Source: Candidatus Latescibacterota bacterium
Lineage (GTDB): Bacteria; Krumholzibacteriota; Krumholzibacteriia; WVZY01
DNA: 64,000 nucleotides
Direction: 5' to 3'
NCBI GenBank assembly: GCA_011772205.1
Contig: WVZY01000041.1
Span: 62,001-126,000, forward strand
Shown here in pieces: positions 43,074-52,405 of the stretch; positions within the stretch are counted from its first letter, which is position 1, and every line of letters begins with the position of its first letter. Under the pieces are notes generated by a model, which was not told the DNA's origin, ran no database searches, and worked only from the letters and a program-made list of their open reading frames with translations. The position numbers were made by a program, and so were the translations under genes.

Positions 43074-44261
43074 TTATGCCGCCGACAGGGCCTTGTCGAG
43101 ATCCTCGATCAGATCGTCCGGATCTTCGAGCCCGGCCGAGTACCGGATCATATTGTCGGGAATCCCCGCTTTAGCGCGCTCCTCCGGTCCCAGCTGCCAG
43201 TGGGTCGTTGCAGCCGGCTGGATGGCCACAGTTTGAGAAGATCCCAGATGCGTCGTATGGACCGCAACACTCAGGTTATCGATAACGCTGCGCGTGGCTT
43301 CCAGCCCGCCTTTGACATTGAAGCTCATCATGGACGAATAGCCGCTCATCGTTTTCTTCGCCACGTCGTGCTGTGGATGGGAAGGCAGTCCTGGATAATT
43401 CACTGACTCGATCTTCGGATGTTCTTCCAGGAATTTCGCAACGGCCATCGCGTTATCCGAGTGTTTCTTCATACGGAGTGAGAGGCTCTCCAGGCCGAGC
43501 AGGCACAGCCATGAGTTGAAGGGAGAGATCGATGGCCCGATATTCCGGTACCCGATATGTCGCACGTGGTCTACGAACTCTTTCTTGGCAACGATTGCTC
43601 CCGATAGGCTCGTTGCGTTGCCGCTGATGTACTTCGTCGCCGAATGAATAATGATATCTGCACCCATTTCGATCGGGCGCATGAGCGCCGGAGTGCAAAT
43701 CGTGTTGTCCACCATGAGCGGAATACCTTTCGATTTGGCGAGCTCGACAATGGCTGGAATATCAGCAACAAAAAGGTTTGGATTACTCGGGGATTCTACA
43801 TGGAGGAGCTTGGTTTTTGGCGTTATCGCCTGCTCCCAGCTCTCTATCTTATCAGGTTCGAGAACCCAGTTCGTTTTGATACCCATCCTTGGCATCGACG
43901 TGTTGAACAGCTCGAACGTGCCGCCATACACCCGAATCGATGAGGTTATCTCCTCTCCCGTTTTCACCAAATGGTGGGCAACCATAAAAACAGCCGCCAT
44001 TCCGGATGCCGTGGCAAGCGCGGCTTCGCCGCCTTCCAGTAAAGCCATCCGTTTCTCGAAGATGTCGTTCGTGGGATTATTTATCCTCCCGTACGCGAAC
44101 CCTTCGATTTTGTAGCTGTAGAGATCCGCAGCATATTCGGCCGACTCATACGGAAAGACAGCGCTCTGGACGATCGGTGGGGCCATCGTACGGTATCTCA
44201 ATTGTTCATCCCAATCAAAGCCGCCTTTGACCGCAATTGTATCGAAACGCAACTTAGCCAT
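43074..44261 (-). CDS. PLP-dependent transsulfuration enzyme (O-acetylhomoserine sulfhydrylase-like)
   Basis: ATG at 44261 gives 395 residues (another ATG two codons earlier has poor spacing). Lys 210 (IIIHSATKYISG) binds PLP. Other elements: YGRINNPTNDIFEKRMALLEGGEA, VYGGTFELFNTSMPRMGI and VESPSNPNLFVADIPAI. The YGGTFxLFxxxxPRxGI pattern points to the O-acetylhomoserine sulfhydrylase branch rather than methionine gamma-lyase, but the short length is also like the latter. Together with hom it would make homocysteine/methionine. No metX acyltransferase is in the window. Confidence 0.78.
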   Translation of the reverse strand: MAKLRFDTIAVKGGFDWDEQLRYRTMAPPIVQSAVFPYESAEYAADLYSYKIEGFAYGRINNPTNDIFEKRMALLEGGEAALATASGMAAVFMVAHHLVKTGEEITSSIRVYGGTFELFNTSMPRMGIKTNWVLEPDKIESWEQAITPKTKLLHVESPSNPNLFVADIPAIVELAKSKGIPLMVDNTICTPALMRPIEMGADIIIHSATKYISGNATSLSGAIVAKKEFVDHVRHIGYRNIGPSISPFNSWLCLLGLESLSLRMKKHSDNAMAVAKFLEEHPKIESVNYPGLPSHPQHDVAKKTMSGYSSMMSFNVKGGLEATRSVIDNLSVAVHTTHLGSSQTVAIQPAATTHWQLGPEERAKAGIPDNMIRYSAGLEDPDDLIEDLDKALSAA

Positions 44262-44315
44262 ATCCATTACCTCCCATAATGGACCTCAAACGACGATAAA
44301 AATGCTTTCTCTTCT

Positions 44316-44361
44316 GCCGGCCGCCGGGTGTTCACCCAGCCGGCGCTTGTTTTGTTATTTT
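44316..44361. terminator. GC-rich hairpin between Lrp and transsulfuration genes
   Basis: GCCGGC (44316-44321) pairs with GCCGGC (44339-44344), with an inner GGGT-GTTC-ACCC. A T-rich run follows on the plus strand only. It may act as a terminator or attenuator. Confidence 0.35.
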
Positions 44362-44388
44362 TGATCGGATTAAGTCCCTTTACTTCTA

Positions 44389-44928
44389 TTACGACCGTTT
44401 TCTCTTGCCTCTCCTGTCGCCATCAATTTTCTCATTGGGGTTCAGGTTCTCCTTGACCCACTCAAGGGGCACTGCGGTTTGCTTTTTCAAAGTAGACAAC
44501 ACGAACATGGTCCGGACTTTATCTATTCCTTTTGTCCTAGTCAGCGTGTTGAGGAGAAAATCCTCGTAATCGTCGATGTCGTGCGAGTAGATCTTAAGCA
44601 GGTAGTCTTCCGCCCCGGCCAAGTGATGACACTCGAGCACGTCGCTGCAATCTCCCACGAATTTATGGAAATTTTCGATTGAATCTTTCTGATGCAGGTT
44701 GAGGGATACGGCAACGAAGGCGACGGTGCCCAGGCCGACTTTTTTATTGTCCACGAGGGCGACATATTTCTCGATGATGCCTCTTTCCTCGAGCTTGCGG
44801 ACGCGCTCGAGAACGGCGGGGGGGCTCAAACCCACTTTGGCGGCGAGCTGCACATTGGGGATACGTCCCTCCTCCTGAAGAATCTCCAGTATCTGCCTGT
44901 CGATGGGATGCAGTTTGTCAGCTGTCAT
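44389..44928 (-). CDS. Lrp/AsnC-family transcriptional regulator
   Basis: 179 residues. The N-terminal winged helix-turn-helix reads LHPIDRQILEILQEEGRIPNVQLAAKVGLSPPAVLERVRKLEERGII. The C-terminal RAM/ligand domain contains VSLNLHQKDSIENFHKFV, AGAEDYLLKIYSHDIDDYEDFLL and a basic tail. It probably senses an amino acid and controls the hom/transsulfuration/aldehyde dehydrogenase genes downstream. A strong promoter lies upstream (44984-45012). Confidence 0.9.
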   Translation of the reverse strand: MTADKLHPIDRQILEILQEEGRIPNVQLAAKVGLSPPAVLERVRKLEERGIIEKYVALVDNKKVGLGTVAFVAVSLNLHQKDSIENFHKFVGDCSDVLECHHLAGAEDYLLKIYSHDIDDYEDFLLNTLTRTKGIDKVRTMFVLSTLKKQTAVPLEWVKENLNPNEKIDGDRRGKRKRS

Positions 44929-44983
44929 AGCCGGCTACCCTTGGGGCCTTGCTTTATTAGAAAGGTAGGTCAAACCACCGAAC

Positions 44984-45012
44984 ATTATCAGGTAATCATT
45001 CGAATTTGTCAA
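44984..45012 (-). promoter_or_regulatory. Predicted sigma-70 promoter of the Lrp gene
   Basis: Minus strand: -35 TTGACA (45007-45012), 17-bp spacer, -10 GATAAT (44984-44989). Upstream are several GATAA/TTATC repeats that could be Lrp sites. Confidence 0.7.
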
Positions 45013-45097
45013 CAATTATTCTGATAAAGTGATAATTTCGATAATTTATTTACCGAGAACAGGTTCACCTCCTCTGGAGTTCGGCGGTTTTCGACCC

Positions 45098-46738
45098 TCA
45101 ATAGGGCAGCACCGCCCTCAAGGAATCCTCACCCCAATGTTCCAGTTTGAATTGTTCGGGTCGCAGTTCCAGAACGTTTCGGAGCCATGCTTCTGGATAT
45201 CCCCTTTCCTCCGGGTGCCCTTTCTCATTCTTGACATAGCCGTCGTTATATTTGGCCAGGAGATACTCCCCGAGCTCACGCCAGCGATCCACGACCAGCT
45301 CGGCATGGCTCACGGAGTAATCGGTGAGATAGCGGATCAACATTTCAGGTTTTTTCTTCGAAAGCTCCAGCGCAGTTTTTTCAACCTCCGGCTGCAACGT
45401 GATAAGCGTGCCCTCGAGTTCATCTCTTACTTTTCGTATATCTTTGATCATGTACGAGTACTTGAGGTTTGCAAAGTTTGCCACAAAGTTGAATACCCAC
45501 CAGGCGGAATCCCACGAGAACTCCCGCAGGCTGCCATATGCATAAGCTTTGGGTACTTCATTTATCCCGCAGTAGAGAGGCACATAGCATGTCGTGTAAG
45601 TATCATCCACACCATACCAAAGAACGCCGCCGATCGAATTGGGAAGCCACGACCGGGATTGCGACACAAAAGAGAATCCGGTCTGTTGAGTCGATATAGG
45701 TCTCTCCCAGGAATATTCAATTCCATCTACTTCCCAGGTCATTGGCCTCCAGCGGTTGGGGGTCCCGTATGGCCCCGCATCGACGCCTTTCGTCATATCG
45801 TAATCGGTTCCCTCATAATGATCCCGCATCAAGTCGAAGACGTCCGCCAGAGACAGCTTTTGATCAGGCTTTATCCATAACGGATAAGGATCGGCGCCTT
45901 TCACAGCTCTATGGTAGTCAGGCGGCCAATCCTTTGAGGGCGCCGCCCGACGAAATATGCTCCACACCCTGGTTGCCGTGTACCGGAGCGTTTGGGGGGT
46001 GGGCGGGTGGTACGCATCGCGGAAGCTGAACGGTTTCCCTGAGTCCGGATCGTAATATCCCTTTTCGATGGCAAATGAGATTACATTCTCGGAATACATG
46101 CAGTTATCCGGATCGTTTGTCGGAAACTCGCCGATGCGTGACATGTTGGCATGACTGCAGATATACCCGTCGGGCACCCTTCGTGCCACCCAAATGGCGC
46201 CCTTCCCACCTGGTCCGGGGCCGATCATTTCCATCAGCCAGGCTTCCTTTGGATCTGCTATCGAAAAGGACTCTCCGGTACTCGCATAGCCGCATTCCTC
46301 GACGAGGCCAGTCATCACCTTTATCGCTTCCCTTGCCGTCTTTGCCCGCTGCAGGGCAAGCCTCATGAGTACCCAGTAATGAAGCATCCCATCCGGATTT
46401 CGAAGTTCCTCCCGACCGTCGAATGTTGTCTCCCCGATCACCACTTGATGCTCGTTCATGAGATTTACGACGGCATAAGTATGGGGAACTTGCTTCACTT
46501 TCCCTCTCACTTTGCCGGACCAGTCTTTTATCTCGTAATAATCATCCGGTCCATAATCCTCGGCCCGTACGTACAGGAGATGGGGGTGAAACTCCCCATC
46601 ACAGGTGTACGTAACCATAACCGAGCCGTCTTTTGATGCGCCCCTGGTCACGATAAGATTCGTGCAGGCCAGAGAGACGTGTCCGGCAAGAATCATGGCT
46701 AATAACATTCCAAAGATGAAGACGCAGCATCTTTTCAT
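45098..46738 (-). CDS. Secreted C69-family dipeptidase/aminohydrolase
   Basis: ATG at 46738 (GGAGGGAAGAACCG upstream) gives 546 residues. Signal peptide ends SLA, and the exposed N-terminal Cys (CTNLIVTRGASKDGS) is the Ntn nucleophile typical of C69 dipeptidases. Family phrases: AVVNLMNEHQVVIGETTFDGRE, MTGLVEECGYASTGESFSIADPKEAWLMEMIG, GYICSHANMSRIG, and a region of Trp-rich segments. Such enzymes cleave dipeptides or deacylate amides. The autoprocessing site would be the Cys itself after signal cleavage. The nucleophile arrangement supports a periplasmic role. Confidence 0.85.
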   Translation of the reverse strand: MKRCCVFIFGMLLAMILAGHVSLACTNLIVTRGASKDGSVMVTYTCDGEFHPHLLYVRAEDYGPDDYYEIKDWSGKVRGKVKQVPHTYAVVNLMNEHQVVIGETTFDGREELRNPDGMLHYWVLMRLALQRAKTAREAIKVMTGLVEECGYASTGESFSIADPKEAWLMEMIGPGPGGKGAIWVARRVPDGYICSHANMSRIGEFPTNDPDNCMYSENVISFAIEKGYYDPDSGKPFSFRDAYHPPTPQTLRYTATRVWSIFRRAAPSKDWPPDYHRAVKGADPYPLWIKPDQKLSLADVFDLMRDHYEGTDYDMTKGVDAGPYGTPNRWRPMTWEVDGIEYSWERPISTQQTGFSFVSQSRSWLPNSIGGVLWYGVDDTYTTCYVPLYCGINEVPKAYAYGSLREFSWDSAWWVFNFVANFANLKYSYMIKDIRKVRDELEGTLITLQPEVEKTALELSKKKPEMLIRYLTDYSVSHAELVVDRWRELGEYLLAKYNDGYVKNEKGHPEERGYPEAWLRNVLELRPEQFKLEHWGEDSLRAVLPY

Positions 46739-46981
46739 CGGTTCTTCCCTCCGCGTTTGGTCTGGACCATGCACCGAAGGTGGAGTGATCGGCGCGCAAA
46801 AACAGCCGTCGAAGTATAACCGAAAAGGGGCCTTCTGGGATACCCCATTTCGCCGGAACTACTAGATTTTACTTGACGTTGGACCATGGATCTGATATTT
46901 CTTATATATAGAATCTTATTAGTGCAGCTCATGGCCCCACCCAACCCACTACCAGCTAACTTGACCAATAGAATGGTGATC

Positions 46982-49363
46982 ATGAAACGTTACTCCGCTC
47001 TGATCGGCGTTGGGCTTCTCTTTCTCACCGCTGTTTTAATCTCACCTTTGCATGCCCAGCCAAGCAAAACAAGATGCCTGAACATTCGTGCGCCCCAAGA
47101 AGGCCCGGCAGAACGCCTTTACTTTTACTCGGCCTCGGGAGATGTGGAGAGATTGCTCGATCTCCGCAAGCACCTGATCTCTCAAGGTGCCCGCAAAGTA
47201 AACTGCTTCGTCCCCTTCATCGTCGTTTGCGAGATGCCGGATGCTCTTCCTTATGAGACGCTCCTGTTGAATTCAGATATCACGGCGATGCGCGAAAATG
47301 AAATCAATATGGATAACCCTACTGGATTCATTTATGGGCCAAAATGGGTAAAGCAATGCTATCAGCTGGTCGATAGGGCGAAGATCGAGAATCCAAGTAT
47401 TGTGTTCGAAACAGCGAGACACGACGGATTCTCCTTTGCTCCCAGTGAAGTGTTTCGCCGCACGACAAAATCAATGCCGATTTCCTCCACGGAAGCGGAG
47501 GTTCGTAACTTCAAGCAGAACAGCGATGTCATGTTAGGAGATATCCTCGCGCAGTTCATCTATCCCGAAAGCTTGGGACCGCAGGAAAACTGGACTGATC
47601 AGGCGCTTTCCGCCGCATCAGGAGCGGCCGCCATGACGTTGATCTTCTTTCAAGAGTCTCATCCTTCTTACCCAATAGACTTCCTCATCAGAAACATTAC
47701 CAGATCGCCGACGAGTACCGAGCCGATCGGTTTCGTACGAGAAGATAAAGCTATTTGGATTACCGATGTGATGAACAATATGGGGTATATGGGTGACCAA
47801 TCGGAATTCCTCCAGCTGGTGCACCAATTCAACGAGGAATGGCGCCAGCGATGGCACACCGACTGGGCATTTACTGCGTTTGTTGTAAACAGCGCAAACG
47901 ACTTTGATCACCGATTTGGACCCGGCCTGACAAGGTATTACGCTTTTGGCGAGCATGGCGGACCCTGTCTGGCAATACCGTACCCCGCTGGGAATCCGGG
48001 TACGTGGACGTTTCGGCAGGTTCTAAAGCACGAGATAGGTTTGGTTTTCTGGGGTATGTATGAGGAACCTACACAGACAACCTCGTGCGATGACTACTCG
48101 GGCTACCTAAGATACCGGAATTGGAACAAAACAGTAAAATACGGTCCGATTCCTGGTAGTAAGGAGGGGTGCAGTACATCCATTATTCCCGCCTTTTGCA
48201 TAATGAATATAGATGACGTCGTCGAATGGTGGTACGACGGCCCCCCCTGCAGACACACCGACGGCATGTTCGGCCTTGCTGATGACAATGACAACGGCGT
48301 TCCCGATGCCGTGGACGAGGCACCGGTCGTCGAGTTCGAAACCGCCGCTCTGGAGAGCATTCTAACGGACGAGTTCGAGCTCAGATTTCAGGCGATATCA
48401 TATGGAGTCCCAAATCGGAATCCTTACCAAAATCCAGCTATTCGCATAAACTATGCCGTGCCTGTGAAGGATGTAAGCTACAAAGTGAACGGAGTCGGTC
48501 CGATCCGTCTTCTCCCAGCCGACGGTGAATCGGATGAAACCACTGAAGAGTTCGTCGGACAGCTCGCAGAACTCATCCCGGGTCTTACGGAGATTGAAGT
48601 AGTTTCCCGCAACACGATGGGAGCAATCTCCGACCCGTTCCTCAAGCGTCTTTACTATCTCGGATTGCTCTATGCTCACTTTAGATTTGGATTCGATAAA
48701 GATGGAATTGGGATTTCATGGAACATGCTTGGAGACACATTCGGTGCCATATTTGATCTTCATCGCATAGGGACGGATCCAGAACCGTATGACTCCCTTA
48801 TCATCGCTGATGTGCAGCCATCCAGTACTTCGAATGGATACTTTACTCCCTATGCCTGTGTGGATCAGTCCGTCGTTCCGGGGGCAAAATATCGTTACTA
48901 CGTAGAAGGTACTTTCTCGGTTATGTACCATGGCGAAGAAATCACCATTACGAAGAGGTCAAAAGAGTTTGAAATCATCGCCACGCTTCCAATAAGCAAA
49001 GGGAGTTTTATCTCAGCCCCTGCTCCAAATCCCTTCCGCGATGAAACCTGGATTTCCATAATCGTTCCCCCAACATTCAGAGAACTAGGCGCGCAAAGCC
49101 CCACTCCGAACGGCATTCCGGGAGGAAAGCAAAAAACCCCGGCGTTTCAGCAGGAAGTTCCTACGGTCGTAAACGTCACAATTTACGACGCCTTCGGCAG
49201 GAAGGTTAAGAATCTCCACTCCGGCAGCGTTCTTTCTACGGTTCTTACCATCCGCTGGACTGGCACCAATAACAACAACCAACGAGTCCCCTCCGGCGTG
49301 TACTTCATCAAGGCCAGAGCAGGCGATTGGACTCAAGCCGAAAAGGTATTGCTCCTCCGATAA
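46982..49363 (+). CDS. Large secreted protein with degenerate HExxH-like site and FlgD-like tail
   Basis: ATG at 46982 gives 793 residues, with signal MKRYSALIGVGLLFLTAVL...LHA. In the middle RQVLKHEIGLVFWGMYEEP looks like the HExGH...E signature of zincin metalloproteases, but the second His is Leu, so zinc-dependent catalysis is doubtful. A calcium-type motif DDNDNGVPDAVDE follows. The C-terminus is a FlgD-type module (TIYDAFGRKVKNL, VPSGVYFIKARAG, VLLLR). It could be an inactive surface protein or a protease with a different metal ligand. The ATG is supported by the signal. Confidence 0.7.
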   Translation: MKRYSALIGVGLLFLTAVLISPLHAQPSKTRCLNIRAPQEGPAERLYFYSASGDVERLLDLRKHLISQGARKVNCFVPFIVVCEMPDALPYETLLLNSDITAMRENEINMDNPTGFIYGPKWVKQCYQLVDRAKIENPSIVFETARHDGFSFAPSEVFRRTTKSMPISSTEAEVRNFKQNSDVMLGDILAQFIYPESLGPQENWTDQALSAASGAAAMTLIFFQESHPSYPIDFLIRNITRSPTSTEPIGFVREDKAIWITDVMNNMGYMGDQSEFLQLVHQFNEEWRQRWHTDWAFTAFVVNSANDFDHRFGPGLTRYYAFGEHGGPCLAIPYPAGNPGTWTFRQVLKHEIGLVFWGMYEEPTQTTSCDDYSGYLRYRNWNKTVKYGPIPGSKEGCSTSIIPAFCIMNIDDVVEWWYDGPPCRHTDGMFGLADDNDNGVPDAVDEAPVVEFETAALESILTDEFELRFQAISYGVPNRNPYQNPAIRINYAVPVKDVSYKVNGVGPIRLLPADGESDETTEEFVGQLAELIPGLTEIEVVSRNTMGAISDPFLKRLYYLGLLYAHFRFGFDKDGIGISWNMLGDTFGAIFDLHRIGTDPEPYDSLIIADVQPSSTSNGYFTPYACVDQSVVPGAKYRYYVEGTFSVMYHGEEITITKRSKEFEIIATLPISKGSFISAPAPNPFRDETWISIIVPPTFRELGAQSPTPNGIPGGKQKTPAFQQEVPTVVNVTIYDAFGRKVKNLHSGSVLSTVLTIRWTGTNNNNQRVPSGVYFIKARAGDWTQAEKVLLLR

Positions 49364-49462
49364 CCGGTCCATCCTCAACTTTACCGAATACATGCAGAGA
49401 AGCAAACGGTAGGCTTCTTAAGGGGATAAAAGTATGAAGCAACAGTTCGTGTAGAAGAGGTG

Positions 49463-50545
49463 CTATGGGTATATCTGCAAGGTATCCTGATCCATCACTC
49501 TTGTATCCCAAAACAACTCTACGAGAAACTGACAGCCCGGCTCGGCTTCTTCACCCTCATCATCCCTGAGATCCCATGTAACCATGTGGACACCAGGCGT
49601 AAAATAGCCGTTTACCAGCTTCCTGAAGGGACGCCATTGCGTTGAATACCATCGAAGCAAAACATTTATGATGACAATCGAATCGGAAGCCTTGAAATAG
49701 ACATCCACTTCTCCGCCGGTTTGCACCGACCTCGGGGTAGGATCGAGGTAAACATAATAGCCCAGCCCTCGGGTTATATTCGATAGCTGCGACCAATTCG
49801 GCACCTCATCGGCCGTTTTCATTGCGAAATAATAGCCTCTATTGGGTGATATCCCCGTCACGAAAAAGCTGTCTTGCTCGCCGCCAGGTTTCGGGGGCGG
49901 CTCACCGCTCAATTGAGCAGCCGTATCCCAGGTCTGATCGTTGAGGGTCCATCTGGAGTAGCGAATGTCATATTGCGAGGCCGTACCGACTCCCCCATCA
50001 TCCCCCGGGGCCGTCCACGTAAGAAGAAACAAGGATTCACTGAATCCGACGGCTTTCAGGTCGGTCACAGGAGCAGGAGGAATGTACTCCTGATTGGTCG
50101 TGCCCTCCGCGCAATTCGATATTCCGGACTCGTTCGGCACTTCATCACGAGTCTTGATGGCGAAATAGTAGGTCTCCAGCGAAGCCAGCCCCGTTACTAC
50201 CACCGTTTCGATCTGGCCTGCAGGCTTGGGCTCAGGCACAGCTCCTATCTTTGAAGCTGAATCCCAATTTTGCTGGGTGATGAGAGCGAGAGAATATCGA
50301 ATATCATACTCCGATGCCGTACCCGTCATGCCGTCATCACCAGGAGCAATCCAAACAAGCGCGAGCGAACTTGTCGTTGGAGTTTTTACGGTGAGATCTG
50401 TTATCGTAGCCGGAGGGATCGTATCAATGGTGGGACCTATTATATCTACGGGATTATCGGCTTTATCTTCATTGCAACCAGCTAAAAACGTGAAGGCGAA
50501 GCTGCTCAATAAGAGTGCAGAAGCAATCAGAATCCTTCTCAACAC
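49463..50545 (-). CDS. Lipoprotein with two fibronectin type III-like domains
   Basis: The GTG at 50545 (AAAGGTAGG upstream) gives 360 residues, MLRRILIASALLLSSFAF then lipobox LAGC. An ATG at 50608 is possible but extends the signal awkwardly. Two similar ~100-residue domains follow (PPATITDLTVKT...LALVWIAPGDDG...YYFAIKTRDEVPN and APVTDLKAVG...LLTWTAPGDDG...YYFAMKTADEVPN), the FN3 pattern. A C-terminal Ig-like domain (TGGEVDVYFKAS...GYFTPGVHMVTWDLRDDEG) ends the protein. Surface-exposed and binding rather than enzymatic. Confidence 0.72.
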   Translation of the reverse strand: MLRRILIASALLLSSFAFTFLAGCNEDKADNPVDIIGPTIDTIPPATITDLTVKTPTTSSLALVWIAPGDDGMTGTASEYDIRYSLALITQQNWDSASKIGAVPEPKPAGQIETVVVTGLASLETYYFAIKTRDEVPNESGISNCAEGTTNQEYIPPAPVTDLKAVGFSESLFLLTWTAPGDDGGVGTASQYDIRYSRWTLNDQTWDTAAQLSGEPPPKPGGEQDSFFVTGISPNRGYYFAMKTADEVPNWSQLSNITRGLGYYVYLDPTPRSVQTGGEVDVYFKASDSIVIINVLLRWYSTQWRPFRKLVNGYFTPGVHMVTWDLRDDEGEEAEPGCQFLVELFWDTRVMDQDTLQIYP

Positions 50546-50783
50546 AGCAGGCCTACCTTTTGCTCTGCCTGCCACGCTCCAGTTCGGGAAGCTGTCAAAG
50601 GCCCACATCGGATCCGCTTCGAGGTTGGAGCCATAGAAGCTCCCAAATGCCGGCCTCCGACGAGCAGGACAACGGTCTATACCGATCGAGCTGCGATGGG
50701 ATGTCGTCCGCTCCAATCGCCATATGTAACGCCGCTGTAAATCGGCGTTGTATATGTTAAATGATATCACAAATTTTGGATAT

Positions 50784-50812
50784 TTGACAACCCGGCATTC
50801 AGGTTTTAAACT
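50784..50812 (+). promoter_or_regulatory. Predicted sigma-70 promoter P1 of the RNA-binding protein gene
   Basis: TTGACA (50784-50789), 17-bp spacer, TAAACT (50807-50812). Perfect -35, moderate -10. Confidence 0.45.
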
Positions 50813-50831
50813 ACATATTTGCTAATAATGC

Positions 50832-50860
50832 TTGAATCGGCGTTTTAAATCTGGTATGAT
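50832..50860 (+). promoter_or_regulatory. Predicted sigma-70 promoter P2 of the RNA-binding protein gene
   Basis: TTGAAT (50832-50837), 17-bp spacer, TATGAT (50855-50860). Predicted start ~50867, giving a leader of about 208 nt. Confidence 0.6.
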
Positions 50861-51074
50861 ATTTTAACTTCAGGGCATCTCCTACCGCATCGATTCGCCG
50901 TTTTCGCCTCCGCCGTATCGAGAGCTGGTTTCGGAGCTCTGTTCCCAAACATGCAAAGCGCCATGAAGACGCATCACGTGCACGATTTCTTTAGCGAAAG
51001 CCTGGGATGAGGACTACTGTACCTCTTGCCTTTTTAGCAGAGTTTGTATTTGAGGCGAACAAGGAGTTTTGAGT

Positions 51075-51350
51075 ATGCGCAAAAAGCTATATGTCGGCAA
51101 CCTGCCATTTAGCGCCACCGAAAACGAAATTCGCGAGCTGTTCGAGAAGCACGGTACGGTTCATTCGGTGAATTTGATCACCGACCGCGAAACCGGCCGC
51201 CCGCGCGGATTCGGGTTTGTCGAGATGGAGCAAGAGGAAGCAAATGCGGCTAAAGATGCTCTCAACGGCGCTCTTTTTGGCGAGCGCAGCCTTCGCGTGA
51301 ACGAAGCTCACGAACCCAGATGGAAAGGCCAGAACCGGGGACGGAGATAG
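51075..51350 (+). CDS. RNA-binding protein with one RRM domain
   Basis: ATG at 51075 (AAGGAG at 51061-51066) gives 91 residues. RNP2 is KLYVGNLPF and RNP1 is RGFGFVEM, with the usual fold around them and a basic C-terminus (RWKGQNRGRR). Small RRM proteins of this size (Rbp type) are common in cyanobacteria and other groups and often have long regulated leaders. Likely an RNA chaperone. It is a single-gene transcript with a terminator at 51366-51401. Confidence 0.92.
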   Translation: MRKKLYVGNLPFSATENEIRELFEKHGTVHSVNLITDRETGRPRGFGFVEMEQEEANAAKDALNGALFGERSLRVNEAHEPRWKGQNRGRR

Positions 51351-51365
51351 AGCAGCTAATTGAAG

Positions 51366-51401
51366 AGGCCGCCGCAATCCCAGTGCGGGGGCCTTTTTTT
51401 T
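51366..51401 (+). terminator. Intrinsic terminator of the RNA-binding protein gene
   Basis: AGGCC-GCCGCA and TGCGG-GGGCCT form a GC stem followed by eight Ts, right after the gene. Confidence 0.9.
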
Positions 51402-51514
51402 CAATTCAGCATATTCCTTTATACTTCTACGAAGTGGGTCCGAGGGATCCCCGGCTCCAGCCTGTGTTGGGCTCGTGATGGTATGTTTCCCGCAGCAGCC
51501 TGACATGCGTCGGG

Positions 51515-52354
51515 CTAGACCAGCTCTCGAGTCGCTTGATCCGGCTGCTCGATATGAAAACGCACTAAGGCCAGCTCAGGCCCATCGTGAGCTCCTGATA
51601 GGCAGATTGTCCTGCCTATAGAATCCCGCCATGCACCCGAGAGCCTGGCCGATTCATGCACGTGTCCGTGCAATGTCATCATCGGCTGCCGTGCCTCGAT
51701 GAAATTCCTAATAGCAATGCTGCCTACGTGCTCCTCACCCATTTCCCCGCCAGAAGCGACATAGTCCAGCTTCGTCCGATGCGGAGGCGCATGGAAAAGA
51801 AACACCGCTTTTTCGAGGTTGTCTTCCCCCGCTATTTGTTCGAGATCTTCTTTAATAGTAGCACTCATTATGTCGTCGTCAGGAAGCTGAATAGATCGAT
51901 GGCCTTCCTCGAGCGGAACGCACCCCGGATTGACGCTGCGCGAGACATCATACCTTTCCCAGTCTTTTAAATGAAACGGGGTCGGAGGTACATATGAATA
52001 ACCGTAAATTGGGTATTCCCCGAGGTTGGTGCGCCGGTCGTGAATGTAATTCCACAGTCCCCGGTTCGAAGCTTTTTGAATGGCTGCTTCTTCAAAGCGC
52101 CCGTCATCGTTACCGAGAATCATAAAGATCTGCGGGTACTCATCTGCAAGCTTTTTGCGCAGGATTTTAAACTCTTCGATTAGAAACTTTGCAACGAAAT
52201 CTCTATGCGCGCTGTCTGTCGATGAGATCCCCGACAGTAGGATATCTCCCCCCAAAAAGATCGCCTTTGGTCTCTCGAGCATAGCAAGATCGAAAAGCTT
52301 CTCGTAGCGATCCACGTCGCCGTGCAGGTCAGATACAAAGAAACACTTAGTCAC
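51515..52354 (-). CDS. Metallophosphoesterase
   Basis: 279 residues starting at a GTG (AAAGGA upstream). Motifs in order: VSDLHGDVDRY (DxH), FLGGDILLSG (GD), ILGNDDGRFEE (GND), FLFHAPPH (H), LHGHVHES (GHxH). The GND in place of GNHE matches a distinct calcineurin-like subgroup. It may act on a nucleotide, phosphoprotein or phosphodiester; the substrate is unknown. The start lies 51 bp from the end of the large FG-GAP gene upstream on the same strand. Confidence 0.82.
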   Translation of the reverse strand: MTKCFFVSDLHGDVDRYEKLFDLAMLERPKAIFLGGDILLSGISSTDSAHRDFVAKFLIEEFKILRKKLADEYPQIFMILGNDDGRFEEAAIQKASNRGLWNYIHDRRTNLGEYPIYGYSYVPPTPFHLKDWERYDVSRSVNPGCVPLEEGHRSIQLPDDDIMSATIKEDLEQIAGEDNLEKAVFLFHAPPHRTKLDYVASGGEMGEEHVGSIAIRNFIEARQPMMTLHGHVHESARLSGAWRDSIGRTICLSGAHDGPELALVRFHIEQPDQATRELV

Positions 52355-52405
52355 CGGTGATTCCTTTCGGAACGGTTGCGGCTTCCATATATAGCACGAC
52401 AGAAG

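Larger units (their letters stand above)
50546..51074. other. Intergenic region with tandem promoters and a long 5' leader
   Basis: Of 529 bp, the stretch 50771-51074 precedes the RNA-binding protein gene. It holds two promoter-like pairs (listed) and a ~200-nt leader with no ORF. Such long leaders are known upstream of cold-shock RNA-binding genes. Confidence 0.6.
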
